Assembly (NCBI GenBank): GCA_900547555.1 | Contig: URHG01000009.1 | Location: forward strand, 10,077 to 74,076 | DNA: 64,000 nt | Reading direction: 5' to 3' | DNA from: an uncultured Porphyromonadaceae bacterium | GTDB taxonomy: Bacteria > Bacteroidota > Bacteroidia > Bacteroidales > UBA11471 | Shown: piece by piece, positions 27,053-36,015 of the stretch | Numbering within the stretch: position 1 is the stretch's first letter | How the letters are laid out: every line of letters begins with the position of its first letter | Made by a program: the position numbers and the translations under genes | The notes under the pieces: model-generated | Database searches by the model: none | What the model was told of the DNA's origin: nothing | Seen by the model: the letters and a program-made list of their open reading frames with translations, nothing else

Positions 27053-28189
27053 ATGAAAAAGAAAAAAGTTTTCGTATCGGGTTGTTACGACATGCTGCAT
27101 AGCGGGCATGTGGCTTTCTTCACAGAAGCGGCTTCGCATGGCGATTTGTATGTCGGTATAGGTTCCGATAAGACGATCTATGAGCTGAAAGCTCGTAAGA
27201 CCATCAATACCGAAGCCGAACGCTTGTATATGGTCAAGGCGCTTCGGGTTGTAAAAGACGCGTGGGTGAATAGCGGCAGCGGATTGCTCGATTTTGAAAA
27301 AGAGTTACGGGAACTCAAACCCGATATCTTTTTTGTGAATTCCGATGGTGCGACCCCGCTGAAAGAACAGTTATGCAAGGAACTGGGTATAGAATATATG
27401 GTGAGCAAGCGTCTCCCTCACGCCAATCTGCCGGTGCGTTCCACGACCATGTTGCGCAAAGAGTGCCGCATACCTTACCGTATCGATTTGGCCGGCGGTT
27501 GGCTCGACCAGCCTTTCGTCAGCTCTTGTTGCGCCGGCCCCGTATTGACGATTTCTATCGAACCCGAATATGAGTTCAATGACCGGAGCGGAATGTCCAC
27601 TTCCTCCCGTAAAAAGGCGGTTGAGCTGTGGCAGACCGATATACCCGAAGGCGATAGGGAGAAATTGGCAAAGACGCTTTTCTGTTTTGAGAATCCTCCC
27701 GGAACAAAATATGTCAGCGGCTCTCAGGATTCGTTGGGTATCGTCATGCCGGGTTTGAACAAGCTCGAATATAACGGCGATTATTGGCCCGAGAAGATAG
27801 AAAGCAATACCGATCCCGAATTGTTGAAATGGATCGAAGAGCGTATATGGCTTTATCCGCTTTATCCCCGGCGTTCGTCATACGATGTGCTGGCCGATAC
27901 GCATGTAACACCCGAGAATGCCAAAGCGCTGAGCGATGCTGCCCGGGCTTGCTGGGATGCTGTTGTGGCACGCGATGCACGTGCTTTTGGAGAACAGATG
28001 CGAAAAGCATTTGAAGCACAGATAGCCATGTTCCCCAATATGATGTACGATGATATACAGGTGGAGATCGACCGTCATAAAGATTCGGTCTTGGGCTGGA
28101 AACTGAGCGGTGCCGGAGGGGGCGGATATTTGATATTCGTCAGTGAGCAACCGGTCGAAAAAGCCATTCAGATTCATATTCGCCGGTAA
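27053..28189 (+). CDS. Cytidylyltransferase-like / GHMP-kinase fusion protein
   Basis: 378 residues, two joined enzymes. Residues about 5-133 are a nucleotidyltransferase with HSGH (16-19) in GCYDMLHSGHV, VGIGSDKT and the C-terminal RSTT (an ISSTxxR-like position), as in glycerol-3-phosphate cytidylyltransferase and HldE. Residues about 138-378 are a compact GHMP kinase: motif 1 RIPYRIDLAGGWLDQP (139-153), a divergent ATP loop GMSTSS (180-185) and motif 3 LSGAGGGG (351-358). HldE also joins a sugar kinase to a nucleotidyltransferase, but with a PfkB-type kinase and the opposite order. The protein probably phosphorylates and then activates a sugar such as a heptose or deoxysugar; the substrate is inferred only from neighbours. 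Confidence 0.75.
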   Translation: MKKKKVFVSGCYDMLHSGHVAFFTEAASHGDLYVGIGSDKTIYELKARKTINTEAERLYMVKALRVVKDAWVNSGSGLLDFEKELRELKPDIFFVNSDGATPLKEQLCKELGIEYMVSKRLPHANLPVRSTTMLRKECRIPYRIDLAGGWLDQPFVSSCCAGPVLTISIEPEYEFNDRSGMSTSSRKKAVELWQTDIPEGDREKLAKTLFCFENPPGTKYVSGSQDSLGIVMPGLNKLEYNGDYWPEKIESNTDPELLKWIEERIWLYPLYPRRSSYDVLADTHVTPENAKALSDAARACWDAVVARDARAFGEQMRKAFEAQIAMFPNMMYDDIQVEIDRHKDSVLGWKLSGAGGGGYLIFVSEQPVEKAIQIHIRR

Positions 28190-28239
28190 GACACATCCTG
28201 TTTTCATTCAAGAGGGGGAATCCCCTTTGTGAAGATAAT

Positions 28240-28276
28240 AATACCCCTTTATGCTTTTTGAGCATAAAGGGGTATT
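28240..28276 (+). terminator. Terminator after the nucleotidyltransferase/kinase gene
   Basis: A perfect 16-bp stem (AATACCCCTTTATGCT with its complement), a 5-base loop and a T-rich tail. Confidence 0.85.
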
Positions 28277-28428
28277 TATTTGTGAATTGGGCTTATCGAT
28301 CTGTAATGTTGTGCGTACTCCCGAGGACGAAGGGGAGAGGTGGAGCGGTGCAAAATGCTACCCATATCGAGATATGGCGACGGCAGTGAGGAATATAGGA
28401 AAAGTAAATTCCTAAAAAATGACCATAA

Positions 28429-28513
28429 ATGTGGATTTTTTGACTAAGGGATAAAAAGTCCACATGATTTTGCCATAGAATCCACATTCGATTCTCCCCG
28501 GATTCTAACTTTG
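28429..28513 (+). promoter_or_regulatory. Pectate lyase promoter with TCCACAT repeats
   Basis: The -7 box TAACTTTG (28506-28513) has no -33 TTTG. In its place, 19 bases upstream, lies a TCCACAT copy (28481-28487). A second direct copy is at 28459-28465, exactly 22 bases upstream (two helical turns), and an inverted copy ATGTGGA at 28429-28435. Direct repeats on one DNA face that overlap the -33 position are typical of AraC-type activator sites. Farther upstream, CCATATC-GA-GATATGG (28362-28377) is a perfect palindrome. The 480-base gap 28190-28670 otherwise holds only a terminator and a leader of about 150 bases. Confidence 0.6.
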
Positions 28514-28670
28514 TGAATCGATATATAACCTTACCGCCATGAAATGCATTATGTCTTGTATTCATCGGATAACGTATTTTATCGGGTATATATCTCATCG
28601 GAGATGCGTAATGGAGTAAGGAGACTGGAATCGGGAATAAAAATAGAGTATATCTTAAAATGAAATTGCT

Positions 28671-30377
28671 ATGAATCGAATCAAATTGAAATCGTTCTTG
28701 CGCACGGCAAACGTGGCTCTGTTGTTGAGCGCGGCCGTTGCCGGTACTGCTCAGGACAAATTGTTGGCTTTCCCCGGTGCCGAAGGCGGCGGGTGTTATG
28801 TAACAGGCGGTCGTGGAGGAAAAGTGTATCATGTTACGACGCTCGAAGACGATGCCCGAAATACGGGATCGCTTCGTTACGCTGTCGAGCAGAAAGGACC
28901 CCGTACCATTGTATTCGATGTGGCCGGAACTATCGAACTTAAAAGCGATCTTGTCATTGTCAATGGTGATGTAACGATTGCCGGACAGACGGCACCCGGA
29001 GATGGTATTTGTTTGAAAAATTATTGTTTCCACATTAAAACCGATAATGTGATTGTGCGCTACATTCGCAGCCGGTTGGGCGATGATTCCGGGGCTGAGA
29101 CCGATGCGGCTTGGGCACGTAACCAAAAGGATATTATTGTCGACCACTGTTCGTTCTCTTGGAGCGTTGACGAGACGGCTTCGTTTTACGGAGTAGAGAA
29201 TTTTACGATGCAGTGGTGTTACATTACCGAGAGCCTTGCCGCCTCTACGCATGTGAAAGGTGCTCACGGGTATGGTGGGCTTTGGGGTGGAAAAAACGCT
29301 TCTTACCATCATAATCTGTTAGCGCATCATTACAGCCGTACACCGAGACTTGTTGGCAATGATGAGTTTCCCGAAGAAATTCTTATCGATATGCGCAACA
29401 ACGTCATTTATAACTGGGGCCCTGTATTGGGTTGTTACGGTGGCGGTGGCGGAAGTTATAATTTCGTCAACAACTACTATAAACCGGGACCTGCCACCGA
29501 TCAAAAGGCTCAGATTGCCGGACGTATTACCCAAGCCGGGTTTAACACGGAATTTTATACGCACGGAGATTTTTATGTAAGTGGAAATCGTTTCGACTAT
29601 TCCAGTCCATATCTGGGTTCGAAAGCTGTAAGTTATGCCAAGGCGACAGATGAGGATAACTATGAGGGACTTCATGTTGATGAAAATGAATTTGTAACGA
29701 AAGATGATTATATTTCCTCTCGTGAATTTCTCGTTAAACCAACTACAACCCACACTGCTGAGATTGCTTATGAAAAGGTACTTTATTATGGCGGTTGCTG
29801 CCTTCGACGTGATGCCATCGATGAGCGTGTGGTGAATGACGTACGTACCGGAGGTTACAGTTATGCAGTAGGAAATCAGGGTTCCAACGGTAGTACGGGC
29901 GGTCTGATCGATGCTCCCGAAGATGTCGGCGGATACGTGGAATATACGGCTACCGAGCTGGAATTGAGGAATAAGCTCGACAGCGACGGCGACGGTATTC
30001 CCGATAATTGGGAAGATATGTACGGCCTCGACCCCTCCGATCCCAATGATGCATTGGAGATCCATAAATCGGGTTACAGTTGGTTGGAGTATTATCTTAG
30101 TACGCTGGTCAATAGTATTACGAAACAATGCCAATCTTTGGAATCGGGTATTCCTGTAACGGAGCAAGAAAGTGCCGATGCCGATTGGCAGATTACTTCG
30201 GAATCCGTTTCCATAAAAGGGGCGTCGGCTCTTCGTGCCTACAACCTTTCCGGAGTATCTTGCGATTATGTCGTAGGCGACTATATGTGGCTCGGACGCC
30301 TCGATAGAGGGGGCTATGTGGTCGTTGCCGACATGGGAGACGGGCGCATATTGAGCAAACGCATTGTCAAAAATTGA
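28671..30377 (+). CDS. Secreted polysaccharide lyase family 1 pectate lyase
   Basis: 568 residues. A signal peptide (about 1-27) is followed by the PL1 start FPGAEGGGCYVTGGRGG. A right-handed parallel beta-helix core includes VDHCSFSWSVDE and a TPRLVG segment. A DSDGDGIPDNWE calcium-binding-like motif follows, then GYSWLEYYL, usual near the end of Bacteroidetes PL1 enzymes. The last 40 residues (AYNLSGV ... RGGYVVVADMGDG ... KRIVKN) look like a degenerate type-A sorting tail. It should cleave pectic galacturonan by beta-elimination. Co-transcription with the next gene (73-base gap) and a nearby AraC-type sensor suggest a small pectin-use locus. The ATG at 28671 starts a clean signal peptide. 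Confidence 0.85.
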   Translation: MNRIKLKSFLRTANVALLLSAAVAGTAQDKLLAFPGAEGGGCYVTGGRGGKVYHVTTLEDDARNTGSLRYAVEQKGPRTIVFDVAGTIELKSDLVIVNGDVTIAGQTAPGDGICLKNYCFHIKTDNVIVRYIRSRLGDDSGAETDAAWARNQKDIIVDHCSFSWSVDETASFYGVENFTMQWCYITESLAASTHVKGAHGYGGLWGGKNASYHHNLLAHHYSRTPRLVGNDEFPEEILIDMRNNVIYNWGPVLGCYGGGGGSYNFVNNYYKPGPATDQKAQIAGRITQAGFNTEFYTHGDFYVSGNRFDYSSPYLGSKAVSYAKATDEDNYEGLHVDENEFVTKDDYISSREFLVKPTTTHTAEIAYEKVLYYGGCCLRRDAIDERVVNDVRTGGYSYAVGNQGSNGSTGGLIDAPEDVGGYVEYTATELELRNKLDSDGDGIPDNWEDMYGLDPSDPNDALEIHKSGYSWLEYYLSTLVNSITKQCQSLESGIPVTEQESADADWQITSESVSIKGASALRAYNLSGVSCDYVVGDYMWLGRLDRGGYVVVADMGDGRILSKRIVKN

Positions 30378-30450
30378 GGGTATAAACATTTGATTTGTAT
30401 ATATTACTTTCCTTATTGATACACAAAAACACACTTAAAAATTAAATGTT

Positions 30451-32562
30451 ATGAAAAAGATTATTTCTTTTGTCGTGGGGGCGTTGCTGTTATCGACGGC
30501 GGCATGGGCCGACTCGCATGAAGCGACGAACAAAGCTGAATTTACATCGGGACTTCAAACGATGGGTAGGACAATAGGCCAAGCAGATACCATATGGGTT
30601 ATGGCAAATATTGAAGGAATCCGTTATTCGTTGGATTCGGCCAGTTGTTATGCAGGAAAACTTTATATTATCGGAAAAGAGATAGAAGAAACCGGCAATT
30701 ATCCTAAATTATCAATTGAGTTAGGCATCGATACGTGTGAAGAGAATACGTTCAGTTTGATTTTTGAAAACTTGCAACTTACACGTCGCAGTACAGGAAC
30801 TTCTCAGATCGTTTCTTGTCGTGTAAAGCCGGTTTATATGGATACGTTGGCTTTCCGTAATTGCGAATTTACCGATTTCGACCGTTGGCCGTTCCGTTCA
30901 GAGTGTCCCGGTGGAGGAATTATGTGGTTCGAAGTTAGCAATTGTTCTTTCCATGACGCATATGGATCAGCCGAGATGTTCCGTTTTTCAATGCCTGTTT
31001 CTCAGGCTTTTATGGTCAACAATACATTTTATAATTTGCCCAATATGAAGGCCATTTTTGCTCAAACCCGTGTGAGTGAGGGTTTGGCAGATATACCAGA
31101 CTTATATTTGTGCTTTGAAAATAACAGTGTGTTTATGGCAAATGCTAAAAAAGATGCATTGATTCAAGCGGGTGTATGTGGTATAAGTTCAGAATTTCAT
31201 ATCAACAACAATCTTTTCCTTTATCCCGATTGGGTGAATGAAGAGAATCAGGCATTGCCGGAGGGTATTAAACCGGGAATTTTCAGTGGTTCTTACGGTT
31301 CTTTATATGCACATAACAATGTCATCGAGAATTACGCACCTTGGAGTACAGGCGAGCAACTTGATGAAGAAGGAGAAGGAGAGTGGTTGGATTGTGATAC
31401 GACCGGAAATATGACGATGGCTGAGGCCGAATTGGAATGGTCGGATTTTGCTGCCCGGGAAAGCGGAGACTTCTCGGTATGGACGGGAGAAAAGATTTAT
31501 GAAGCGGGAATAGTTTCTGTTTCAGGACTTGTAGAGGGTAAATTTATCGGAGCCGAGAGATGGTACACCGATGTTCAGAAAATAAAAGCGTCGTTCTCTT
31601 GTGAAGTCGAAGGTTCTCAATCGGCCAAAGTGAATATAGAACCCCTGAAAGACCAATATTTCATCGGTGATGAAATTACATTGACGGCCGATTGTAACGG
31701 ACTCAATACATTCGACGGTTGGAGCGACGGCAATACCGATTTGGAACATAAAATCGTGTTGGAAGGCGATTTGACGATAACAGCCCGATTTACTGAAATC
31801 GATTATCTGGCGGCTTGGAATCTCGATCAACTGACAAAAAATAATGAAGCGCTTACATCACCGGTAGCTGCTAATTATACAAAGAGGACCGGCGATTATA
31901 CACTTGCTTATGCCGGATTCGACGGATCGGATTCTTCTTTTGTAAGCACGCGTAACAATAAGTTTTCCAGCCGCGTTTTGGATCTCCGTAATTGTGTCGC
32001 TATCAGAGAAAGTTCCGACTTGCTCGATGTAACCAAAAATCCGGGCTATGTCTATATCAAATTCCCGACCAAAGGTTGTTCCGATATAAAATTCCATGCT
32101 GTTGTGGGTACCGACGGTTATTGTTCCGATAAAATAAACCTCGAATATTCTTTGGACGGATTGAGTTGGACTTCTCTTGCATCGGTTACGATCAAAGAAG
32201 CGGCCGATTCCGAGAATCCCGATTTGATGGGACAAGGATTGTGGTTCCCGCTCGAAGCCGAGCTTCCTGCTGCGCTCGAAGAAAAAGAGTCCGTATGGGT
32301 ACGTGTGATTGCCGATGTGGAAGCCGGACGCACGATGACTCCTCCGCAGGCTACGGGCGATGCTGAAATCAATACATATTTCTTGTATGTTGCAGAGATG
32401 CGGGTGTCGGCAACGACCGACGGATCGGCGATCGAAGAAGTAAAAGCCGATGAACAAATATCGAAAGATGAACCGATTTATGATGTAATGGGTCGTCGGG
32501 TCTTCCATGTTGAACCCAACCGTATCTATATACAGAAAGGGAAGAAATTTATACAAAAATAA
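30451..32562 (+). CDS. Secreted multidomain beta-helix protein with sorting tail
   Basis: 703 residues with a signal peptide (1-20, ending AWA-D). Residues about 30-300 look like a parallel beta-helix of the DUF4957/DUF5123 kind found beside pectate lyases, with repeats such as FRNCEFTDF, EVSNCSFHD, MVNNTFYN, FENNSVFM and INNNLFLY. About 375-450 holds a Listeria-Bacteroides-repeat-like module (FDGWSDG, ITARFTEI). About 455-650 resembles a carbohydrate-binding-type beta-sandwich. The end (IYDVMGRRVF ... KKFIQK) resembles a type-A sorting tail. Catalytic residues were not identified, so it may bind or cleave the same pectic substrate as its upstream neighbour. A strong terminator follows. Confidence 0.65.
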   Translation: MKKIISFVVGALLLSTAAWADSHEATNKAEFTSGLQTMGRTIGQADTIWVMANIEGIRYSLDSASCYAGKLYIIGKEIEETGNYPKLSIELGIDTCEENTFSLIFENLQLTRRSTGTSQIVSCRVKPVYMDTLAFRNCEFTDFDRWPFRSECPGGGIMWFEVSNCSFHDAYGSAEMFRFSMPVSQAFMVNNTFYNLPNMKAIFAQTRVSEGLADIPDLYLCFENNSVFMANAKKDALIQAGVCGISSEFHINNNLFLYPDWVNEENQALPEGIKPGIFSGSYGSLYAHNNVIENYAPWSTGEQLDEEGEGEWLDCDTTGNMTMAEAELEWSDFAARESGDFSVWTGEKIYEAGIVSVSGLVEGKFIGAERWYTDVQKIKASFSCEVEGSQSAKVNIEPLKDQYFIGDEITLTADCNGLNTFDGWSDGNTDLEHKIVLEGDLTITARFTEIDYLAAWNLDQLTKNNEALTSPVAANYTKRTGDYTLAYAGFDGSDSSFVSTRNNKFSSRVLDLRNCVAIRESSDLLDVTKNPGYVYIKFPTKGCSDIKFHAVVGTDGYCSDKINLEYSLDGLSWTSLASVTIKEAADSENPDLMGQGLWFPLEAELPAALEEKESVWVRVIADVEAGRTMTPPQATGDAEINTYFLYVAEMRVSATTDGSAIEEVKADEQISKDEPIYDVMGRRVFHVEPNRIYIQKGKKFIQK

Positions 32563-32615
32563 TGATGTGAGTGATTTTTACGATTCATGACTCTTTGATG
32601 TAGAGTTTTATGGTG

Positions 32616-32647
32616 GGCGAGCCGGTTTTATCCGGCTCGCCTTTTTT
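32616..32647 (+). terminator. Terminator of the pectate lyase operon
   Basis: A perfect 10-bp GC-rich stem GGCGAGCCGG / CCGGCTCGCC, a 6-base loop and six T. Confidence 0.92.
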
Positions 32648-32678
32648 CTTATTCCGAATCGAGGGTAACGGCCCGTTT

Positions 32679-33072
32679 GTCGTTCCGAACTGAGGCGGGT
32701 AGGCCAAGTGTGAAGCGTCTCCTGTTTTGCCCGAGTGTCATTCCGAACGCATGTGAGGAATCTCTGACTACGATAGTAAGAAGATTTTTCAAGGCAAAGC
32801 CTTTCAGTAAGACTGCGATGTCATCTCGAACGAAAGAGATTTCTCTCATACAAGATGCTCGTTTATTGAGAGATTCTTCGGTGTTTCATACCTCAGAATG
32901 ACAATACCCTTTTGGGAAAAGACCGTCATAACGATAATGTCATTTTGAGCGTATGCAAGGAATCCCTTGTTTTTACGGGAGTGTCATTCCGAATGAATAT
33001 GAGGAATCTCCTGCAAGAGGTTTGTTTTTCCTTTGGGATTCTTCACTTCGTTTACACTACATTCAGAATGAC
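32679..33072. repeat. Second cluster of GTCATTCCGAA...GAATGAC repeats
   Basis: The 610-base gap 32563-33173 contains no gene beyond the terminator and these repeats. Block 32679-32766 matches 18685-18772 with the same internal 58-base spacing. 32983-33072 matches 18532-18610, with an 11-base insertion near its 3' end and otherwise few differences. 32737-32902 forms one unit ending CTCAGAATGAC. The order of blocks is reversed relative to the first cluster. A further GGAATGACA end lies at about 33110-33119. Confidence 0.8.
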
Positions 33073-33173
33073 ATGCGTTTTGCGAGAGATTCTTTCTCCC
33101 TACGATCGTCGGAATGACAGCACCTTTTGTAGAGCGTAGGTCATCGGTCCTATCTCTCTTATATTTTGCGATT

Positions 33174-35630
33174 TTATTGTTTCCCTTTCACTTTGGAGAG
33201 ATATTCGCTGGGAGACTTTCCCGTATGCTTTTTAAAACATCGGCTGAAATACCGGGGATCGTTGAATCCCGAACAGTAGGCGATTTCGGCGACACTCATT
33301 TCGTTATTGCCCTGCATATATTGGAGCGCTCGTGTGATACGGTTCGCTATGATAAAGTCTATCGGGGTACAGTTGAATAACGTTTTCATTTTTTGTAGGA
33401 GTTGTTTGCGGCTCATACCCAGGTGTGAAGCCAAGTCTTCCACTTTGAGGTCGGTATCGCTGATATGAGCATCTAAGTAAGCGAGAAGTTTTCGGCTGAA
33501 TGCATCGTTCTTGTCCGTTATTTCGGGACTGGAAAACGATGAGTCGGAGTCTGGCACAGGGATAACGTCGGGTGCGCTGACTTCTTGTTGCAATGCCCGT
33601 AACTTTTCCATCGCTTTTTGAGTCTGCTTTTTTACGTATCGGTCGATGAGTCTCCAACCTCCGGCGATTGACAGCAGAAGCAGTATGGCCATGCACCAGC
33701 GTATGCTTGTTTTTTCGTACCAGTAGGGTTGTATTTCAATTATAAGTTGTCGTTCATTGTCGAGCCATCGGCCGTCTCCATTGGTGGACCGCACGGCAAA
33801 AGTATATTTCCCGGCCGGGAGGTCGACATAAGGGGCGGTCTCGTTTTGTTCGGTAAGAAGCCATTCCTTATCTTTGCCGATCATGCGATAGGCGTACCAT
33901 ACCGGGGAGGTGCGATTGTAGTCGAGAACCGAGAACAGGACGGAAAATTCTCTTTCCTCGGGCCGCAAAGAGATCATAGTGTCGGTATCGACGATAATGG
34001 AATTTTGTGTTTTGAGGGTTCGTATTTCCGAGATATAAACAGGGGCGAAGTTTGAGCGTTTGGCGACTTTCCGGGGATCGAATTGTACCCAGCCCTCGCG
34101 ACACCCTTTCATGATACAAGAATCGTTCAGCGCGAAAAACGGATTGATGGAAAAATGCCTTACCTCTTTGGGAGAAGAGGGCGGGTAATGGTTTATGATT
34201 TTTTCTATCGGGTCATAAGAGAATACCGAACGATTGGTAACTCCCCAAACCAAGCCTTTGTCGTCGCTATACAAAGCGGCGACCGAAGCGGGAAATTGGT
34301 GGGTATCGATTTTTCGGAAAGGAACTTTTTCTTGCAGGTAGTTTTTCCCGACGATTTCGCATAACTGGCCTCCGCAGGAAAGTATGACCTGACCGTTGCG
34401 GCTTTGCGTAACGGCTAATATATTGTTTTGCGGGAGAGAGGTCGTATCGGTCTTGTCGTGTGTTTGGTGGTAGAACCGGAGTTCGCTGTAATCATTGAAT
34501 CGTGTGTTGCAACAGTATAAACCGTTCTCGGAGAAAATCAGCAGTATATCCTCTTTGAGTTCCAAAAAACCTTTGATGGATTCGGGAATTTTACCCTGAA
34601 CTTTACTCAAACCGGTCGATGCGTTGGAAAAAATATATGAGCCTGTACTGTCCGGGCGGGCGATATTGAGTTTATTGTACTGTCCGCCGACCCATAACGT
34701 ACCTTGCCGGTCGATGTGGATTTCGTATATGTTCTCGAAATCGGGATATTCCGGGTTTGTTGCATCGGTTTTGAATTTCTTGATTTTGAAACTGTTCCCG
34801 CCGTTTTGCGGTTGCAAGATGAGTAATCCGTTTTCTCTTGCAGTCATCAAGATATTTCCACGACGATCCTGTTTGATAGAATGGATAGGATAAGGAAAGG
34901 CTGTATTTCCCTTTACGATACGTCCGTCGGGGGAGAGATAGCCGAGCGGATTCATGGTCGCGTCGTGTATTTGTATGCGGTTGTCGGTCGATACGACCCA
35001 TACGCGTTGTTTATCATCGCGGGAAAAAGTAACAACTTCGCTTTTTCTGTCGATATTATCGAACAGAGATGTTTGACGGGTGATGAGCCACAATCCGCTG
35101 CTTGTACCTATCCATAGGTTACTGTCGCGGTCGTATGTGTGCATATAGATACGGTTGACTTCGGGACACTCGACCGATGCCAGAATTTCCTGCCAGCGGT
35201 CGTTGGGTACGGCTTTGTTCCGTTTGTATTCCCGTACGTCTTTCAGTTGTTGCAAATCTTCGGGCAAGTTGCCGAACTTTTCACGTTTCCGGTCGAACAT
35301 GACAATCGTGTTCCGCTGTTGGCATAAGATATGGTGGGAAGCGTGTTCTTGAATACGGTCTATGCGGTTCGATGATAACGGACAGTCGGGAATCGGGAAA
35401 TATTGTTTGATGTCACTTCCGTCGTATCTGTAAAGTCCTTCATTGGTAGCCAGCCAAATCAGGCCCACGCTATCTTGCAGAATCGACTTGACGACATAAT
35501 TGGGTGTCTCGATAACTTGGAGGCGCCAAAAACTTTTCTGTCCGTATCCGTTTATGACGAATAGAATCGATAGAACGATTGCGTTTGTCAGTTTTTTATA
35601 TGATATTTCATTCGTTGACCGTTGTTTCAT
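33174..35630 (-). CDS. Membrane one-component regulator: Reg_prop sensor, Y_Y_Y, AraC HTH, no kinase
   Basis: 818 residues. A signal/anchor sequence at about 14-30 is followed by a periplasmic Reg_prop beta-propeller region with repeats such as GLIWLATNEGLYRYDG, NLWIGTSSGLWL and TLWVGGQYN. Then come a Y_Y_Y domain (about 560-640, YRMIGKDKEWLL ... PAGKYTFAVRSTN), one transmembrane helix (about 645-661), a short linker and an AraC-type DNA-binding domain (about 709-815). This is the plan of Bacteroidetes hybrid two-component systems, but there is no histidine-kinase, ATPase or receiver domain between helix and HTH. It lies beside, and converges on, the pectate lyase operon and is the likely regulator of it. 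The sensing ligand is probably an oligosaccharide. Confidence 0.85.
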   Translation of the reverse strand: MKQRSTNEISYKKLTNAIVLSILFVINGYGQKSFWRLQVIETPNYVVKSILQDSVGLIWLATNEGLYRYDGSDIKQYFPIPDCPLSSNRIDRIQEHASHHILCQQRNTIVMFDRKREKFGNLPEDLQQLKDVREYKRNKAVPNDRWQEILASVECPEVNRIYMHTYDRDSNLWIGTSSGLWLITRQTSLFDNIDRKSEVVTFSRDDKQRVWVVSTDNRIQIHDATMNPLGYLSPDGRIVKGNTAFPYPIHSIKQDRRGNILMTARENGLLILQPQNGGNSFKIKKFKTDATNPEYPDFENIYEIHIDRQGTLWVGGQYNKLNIARPDSTGSYIFSNASTGLSKVQGKIPESIKGFLELKEDILLIFSENGLYCCNTRFNDYSELRFYHQTHDKTDTTSLPQNNILAVTQSRNGQVILSCGGQLCEIVGKNYLQEKVPFRKIDTHQFPASVAALYSDDKGLVWGVTNRSVFSYDPIEKIINHYPPSSPKEVRHFSINPFFALNDSCIMKGCREGWVQFDPRKVAKRSNFAPVYISEIRTLKTQNSIIVDTDTMISLRPEEREFSVLFSVLDYNRTSPVWYAYRMIGKDKEWLLTEQNETAPYVDLPAGKYTFAVRSTNGDGRWLDNERQLIIEIQPYWYEKTSIRWCMAILLLLSIAGGWRLIDRYVKKQTQKAMEKLRALQQEVSAPDVIPVPDSDSSFSSPEITDKNDAFSRKLLAYLDAHISDTDLKVEDLASHLGMSRKQLLQKMKTLFNCTPIDFIIANRITRALQYMQGNNEMSVAEIAYCSGFNDPRYFSRCFKKHTGKSPSEYLSKVKGKQ

Positions 35631-35776
35631 GGTATCTGTCTTGAAATTTCTATTTCCCGAAGAACGGAATGGCGAGTCGGGTTTGGGCTGTAATTGATAA
35701 GCTATGTGTTTTTCGGTGATTTATCCTTTCCTATATTTTTACGGCGAAGAATGGCTTACAGCATAATTTCTTTTGA

Positions 35777-35808
35777 CAAATATAGTGAAAGTCGAGTGCA
35801 GGGGCAAA
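35777..35808 (-). promoter_or_regulatory. Promoter of the AraC-type sensor gene
   Basis: On the minus strand: -33 TTTG (35805-35808), a 20-base spacer, -7 TATATTTG (35777-35784). The leader is about 140 bases. The gap 35631-36015 holds only this promoter and the terminator at 35965-36000. Confidence 0.75.
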
Positions 35809-35964
35809 TGGAAACGAAGTTTTTGAATTTGACTCTGCCGAACCACGTCCTATATTTTACAAATATAATCAAAAGTCTTTTATTTTCTTGTAGATGATAT
35901 GGAATATATTTTCGGACGTTCCGGAGTGAAGCGTGAAGGAGAAAAGTGGATCGGTTTTTGAATA

Positions 35965-36000
35965 AATAAAGAAAGGAGGCTGTCGCCTCCTTTCTTTATT
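35965..36000 (-). terminator. Terminator of the putrescine/flavodiiron operon
   Basis: A perfect 16-bp stem (AATAAAGAAAGGAGGC with its complement) and a TGTC loop just after the flavodiiron stop on the minus strand; U-rich tail. Confidence 0.9.
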
Positions 36001-36015
36001 CGTATGGAAAACAGA

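Noticed and set aside
32677..33380. Several short plus-strand frames over the second repeat cluster
   Set aside because: They are repeat translations or overlap the AraC domain of the real minus-strand gene.
35694..35897. 67-codon plus-strand frame upstream of the AraC-type sensor
   Set aside because: It overlaps the sensor's consensus promoter and has an AT-rich, non-protein-like composition.
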